Of a DNA stretch of 6,689 bases, positions 5,821-6,689 are shown one piece after another (the first letter of the stretch is position 1; the number at the start of each line of letters is the position of its first letter). This stretch comes from an uncultured bacterium (GTDB lineage: Bacteria > Cyanobacteriota > Vampirovibrionia > Gastranaerophilales > Gastranaerophilaceae). The DNA lies in the NCBI GenBank assembly GCA_900314375.1, contig OMVC01000097.1, positions 1 to 6,689 of the forward strand, given 5' to 3'. Under the pieces are notes generated by a model. It saw only the letters and a program-made list of their open reading frames with translations. It made no database searches and was not told where the DNA came from. Made by a program: the position numbers and the translations under genes.

Positions 5821-6416
5821 TGATATATCCAAAATCAATAGCAGCTTTAATTGAGCAATTTCAAAAGTTTCCGTCGGTAGGTCCGAAATCTGCACAACGT
5901 ATGGCTTTCCATTTATTGAGAATGTCAAAAGCTGATGTGGAAAAATTTGCAACAACAATTCTTGAAGCAAAAGAAACCACTAAAACTTGTGAAATATGCT
6001 TCAATATATCATCAAACAGTCCTTGCGAAATATGTTCTTCCTCCCAAAGGGACAGAACAACTATTTGTGTTGTATCAGAATCCAAAGACCTTATCGCTAT
6101 CGAAAAAACCAACGAATACAAAGGACTGTATCATGTTTTACAAGGACTCATTTCCCCGATGGACGGAATCGGTGCTGATGATATCAGGATAAAAGAGCTT
6201 TTAACAAGATTGACTGATAACGAGGTAAAAGAAGTCATTTTAGCATTGAGTCCTTCTGTTGAAGGGGAGGCAACAAGTTTATATTTAACTAAATTGATAA
6301 AGCCTTTTGGTATTACTGTTTCGAGAATTGCTTTTGGGTTACCTGTCGGTGCGGATTTGGAATACGCGGATGAAATTACAATTGCAAAGGCAATAGAAGG
6401 AAGACGAGAAATTTAG
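5820..6416 (+). CDS. recR: Recombination mediator RecR
   Basis: 198 residues, full length. RecR forms a ring clamp and with RecO (and RecF) loads RecA onto SSB-coated single-stranded DNA at gaps. The domains appear in order. A helix-hairpin-helix is seen at LIEQFQKFPSVGPKSAQRMAFHLL (10-33). A C4 zinc finger uses Cys57, Cys60, Cys69 and Cys72. A Toprim domain begins at ICVVSESKDLIAIE (82-95), with YHVLQGLISPMDGIG (104-118). The conserved end reads GLPVGADLEYADEITIAKAIEGRRE. The ATG shares its first base with the last base of the ybaB TAA stop, and no strong ribosome site of its own is evident, so re-initiation after ybaB is likely. The TAG stop at 6414-6416 runs directly into the repeat cluster. 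No clear T-tract terminator follows. Confidence 0.97.
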   Translation: MIYPKSIAALIEQFQKFPSVGPKSAQRMAFHLLRMSKADVEKFATTILEAKETTKTCEICFNISSNSPCEICSSSQRDRTTICVVSESKDLIAIEKTNEYKGLYHVLQGLISPMDGIGADDIRIKELLTRLTDNEVKEVILALSPSVEGEATSLYLTKLIKPFGITVSRIAFGLPVGADLEYADEITIAKAIEGRREI

Positions 6417-6449
6417 GGGTAAATGTTGCAACCAAGGTTACGCACCTCT
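6416..6449. repeat. Decayed partial copy of the 52-bp repeat
   Basis: GGGGTAAATG at 6416-6425 matches the same string inside both full units. The following bases up to 6449 are only loosely similar (GGTT, ACGC and CACC fragments in a comparable order). It starts on the last base of the recR stop codon. Confidence 0.45.
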
Positions 6450-6553
6450 TGTCATTATGAGGGGGTAAATGCGGTTAACGATGGTTGCACATAACGCCAC
6501 ATGTCATTATGAGGGGGTAAATGCGGTTAACGATGGTTGCAGATAACACCACA
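6450..6553. repeat. Two 52-bp tandem repeats
   Basis: Units at 6450-6501 and 6502-6553 differ at only two bases (C6490/G6542 and G6496/A6548). Each begins TGTCATTATGAGG, the same 13 bases that open the REP-like element at 6554. A GTTAAC palindrome lies inside each. No coding frame, promoter or T-tract terminator stands out. Near identity suggests recent duplication. Confidence 0.85.
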
Positions 6554-6672
6554 TGTCATTATGAGGAGCGAAGCGACGTAATAATTCCATTAATACAATT
6601 GGACAACACAATATTTGCCATATTATTTTAATGGGATTGCCACGCTCACTTACGTTCGCTCGCAATGACATG
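6552..6672. repeat. Compound palindrome of two inverted REP-like elements
   Basis: CATGTCATT (6552-6560) and AATGACATG (6664-6672) are perfect outer inverted repeats. CCATTAA (6587-6593) and TTAATGG (6628-6634) are inner ones, around a 34-base AT-rich centre. The left arm carries GAGGAGCGAAGCGACG (6563-6578). The right arm, read on the minus strand, carries GAGCGAACGTAAGTGAGCG (6661-6643). Both resemble dispersed palindromic repeats common in many bacterial genomes. They are two related but distinct subtypes facing each other. No transposase is in the window. The remaining 6673-6689 shows nothing. Confidence 0.75.
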
Positions 6673-6689
6673 CATTGTTTGATATATTC

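Noticed and set aside
5707..6192. Frames within ybaB and recR on both strands
   Set aside because: They are shadows of two well-conserved genes with intact motifs.
6416..6600. CRISPR array
   Set aside because: The 52-bp units repeat end to end, with no unique spacers between short repeats.

Overview
The window is AT-rich bacterial chromosome using the standard code, with short intergenic gaps and clear Shine-Dalgarno sites on most genes. The genes are mostly housekeeping: EF-G, YbaB/EbfC, RecR and an isopropylmalate dehydratase small subunit. They are mixed with lineage-specific genes: a matrixin-type metalloprotease without a signal peptide, an orphan helical-hairpin protein and a very small HTH protein. 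EF-G reads as cyanobacterial or Firmicutes-like. Together with the matrixin, the orphan coiled-coil protein and the low GC, this suggests a gut-type non-photosynthetic relative of Cyanobacteria (Gastranaerophilales/'Melainabacteria'). That placement is an impression from memory and has not been tested by any search.

Layout. At 1-531 a LeuD-type small subunit runs leftward, divergent from a histidine-phosphatase-family gene (632-1255, rightward) that has lost the Arg of its RHG motif. A terminator (1293-1334) closes that unit. fusA (1471-3561) then has its own promoter and a 5' leader with a perfect 8-bp hairpin, and it ends in a long bidirectional terminator. From 3657 to 5415 three genes run leftward. 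In transcription order they are a matrixin-like zinc metalloprotease, a 132-residue helical-hairpin protein with its own terminator, and a 74-residue Cro/CI-like HTH protein. The HTH gene has a 28-bp palindrome over its likely promoter. At 5473-6416 ybaB and recR run rightward, overlapping by one base. The last 270 bases hold no gene: there are two 52-bp tandem units plus a decayed one, then a 121-bp compound palindrome of two inverted REP-like elements.

How it fits together. ybaB-recR is the usual recombination/nucleoid pair, here without dnaX in front and sharing a promoter region with the divergent protease gene. fusA stands alone rather than in a visible str operon. The leuD-like gene needs a large subunit that is not in the window. 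No complete new defence or mobile system is visible. The least explained parts are the protease / helical-hairpin / HTH stretch, the degenerate phosphatase active site and the repeat cluster after recR.
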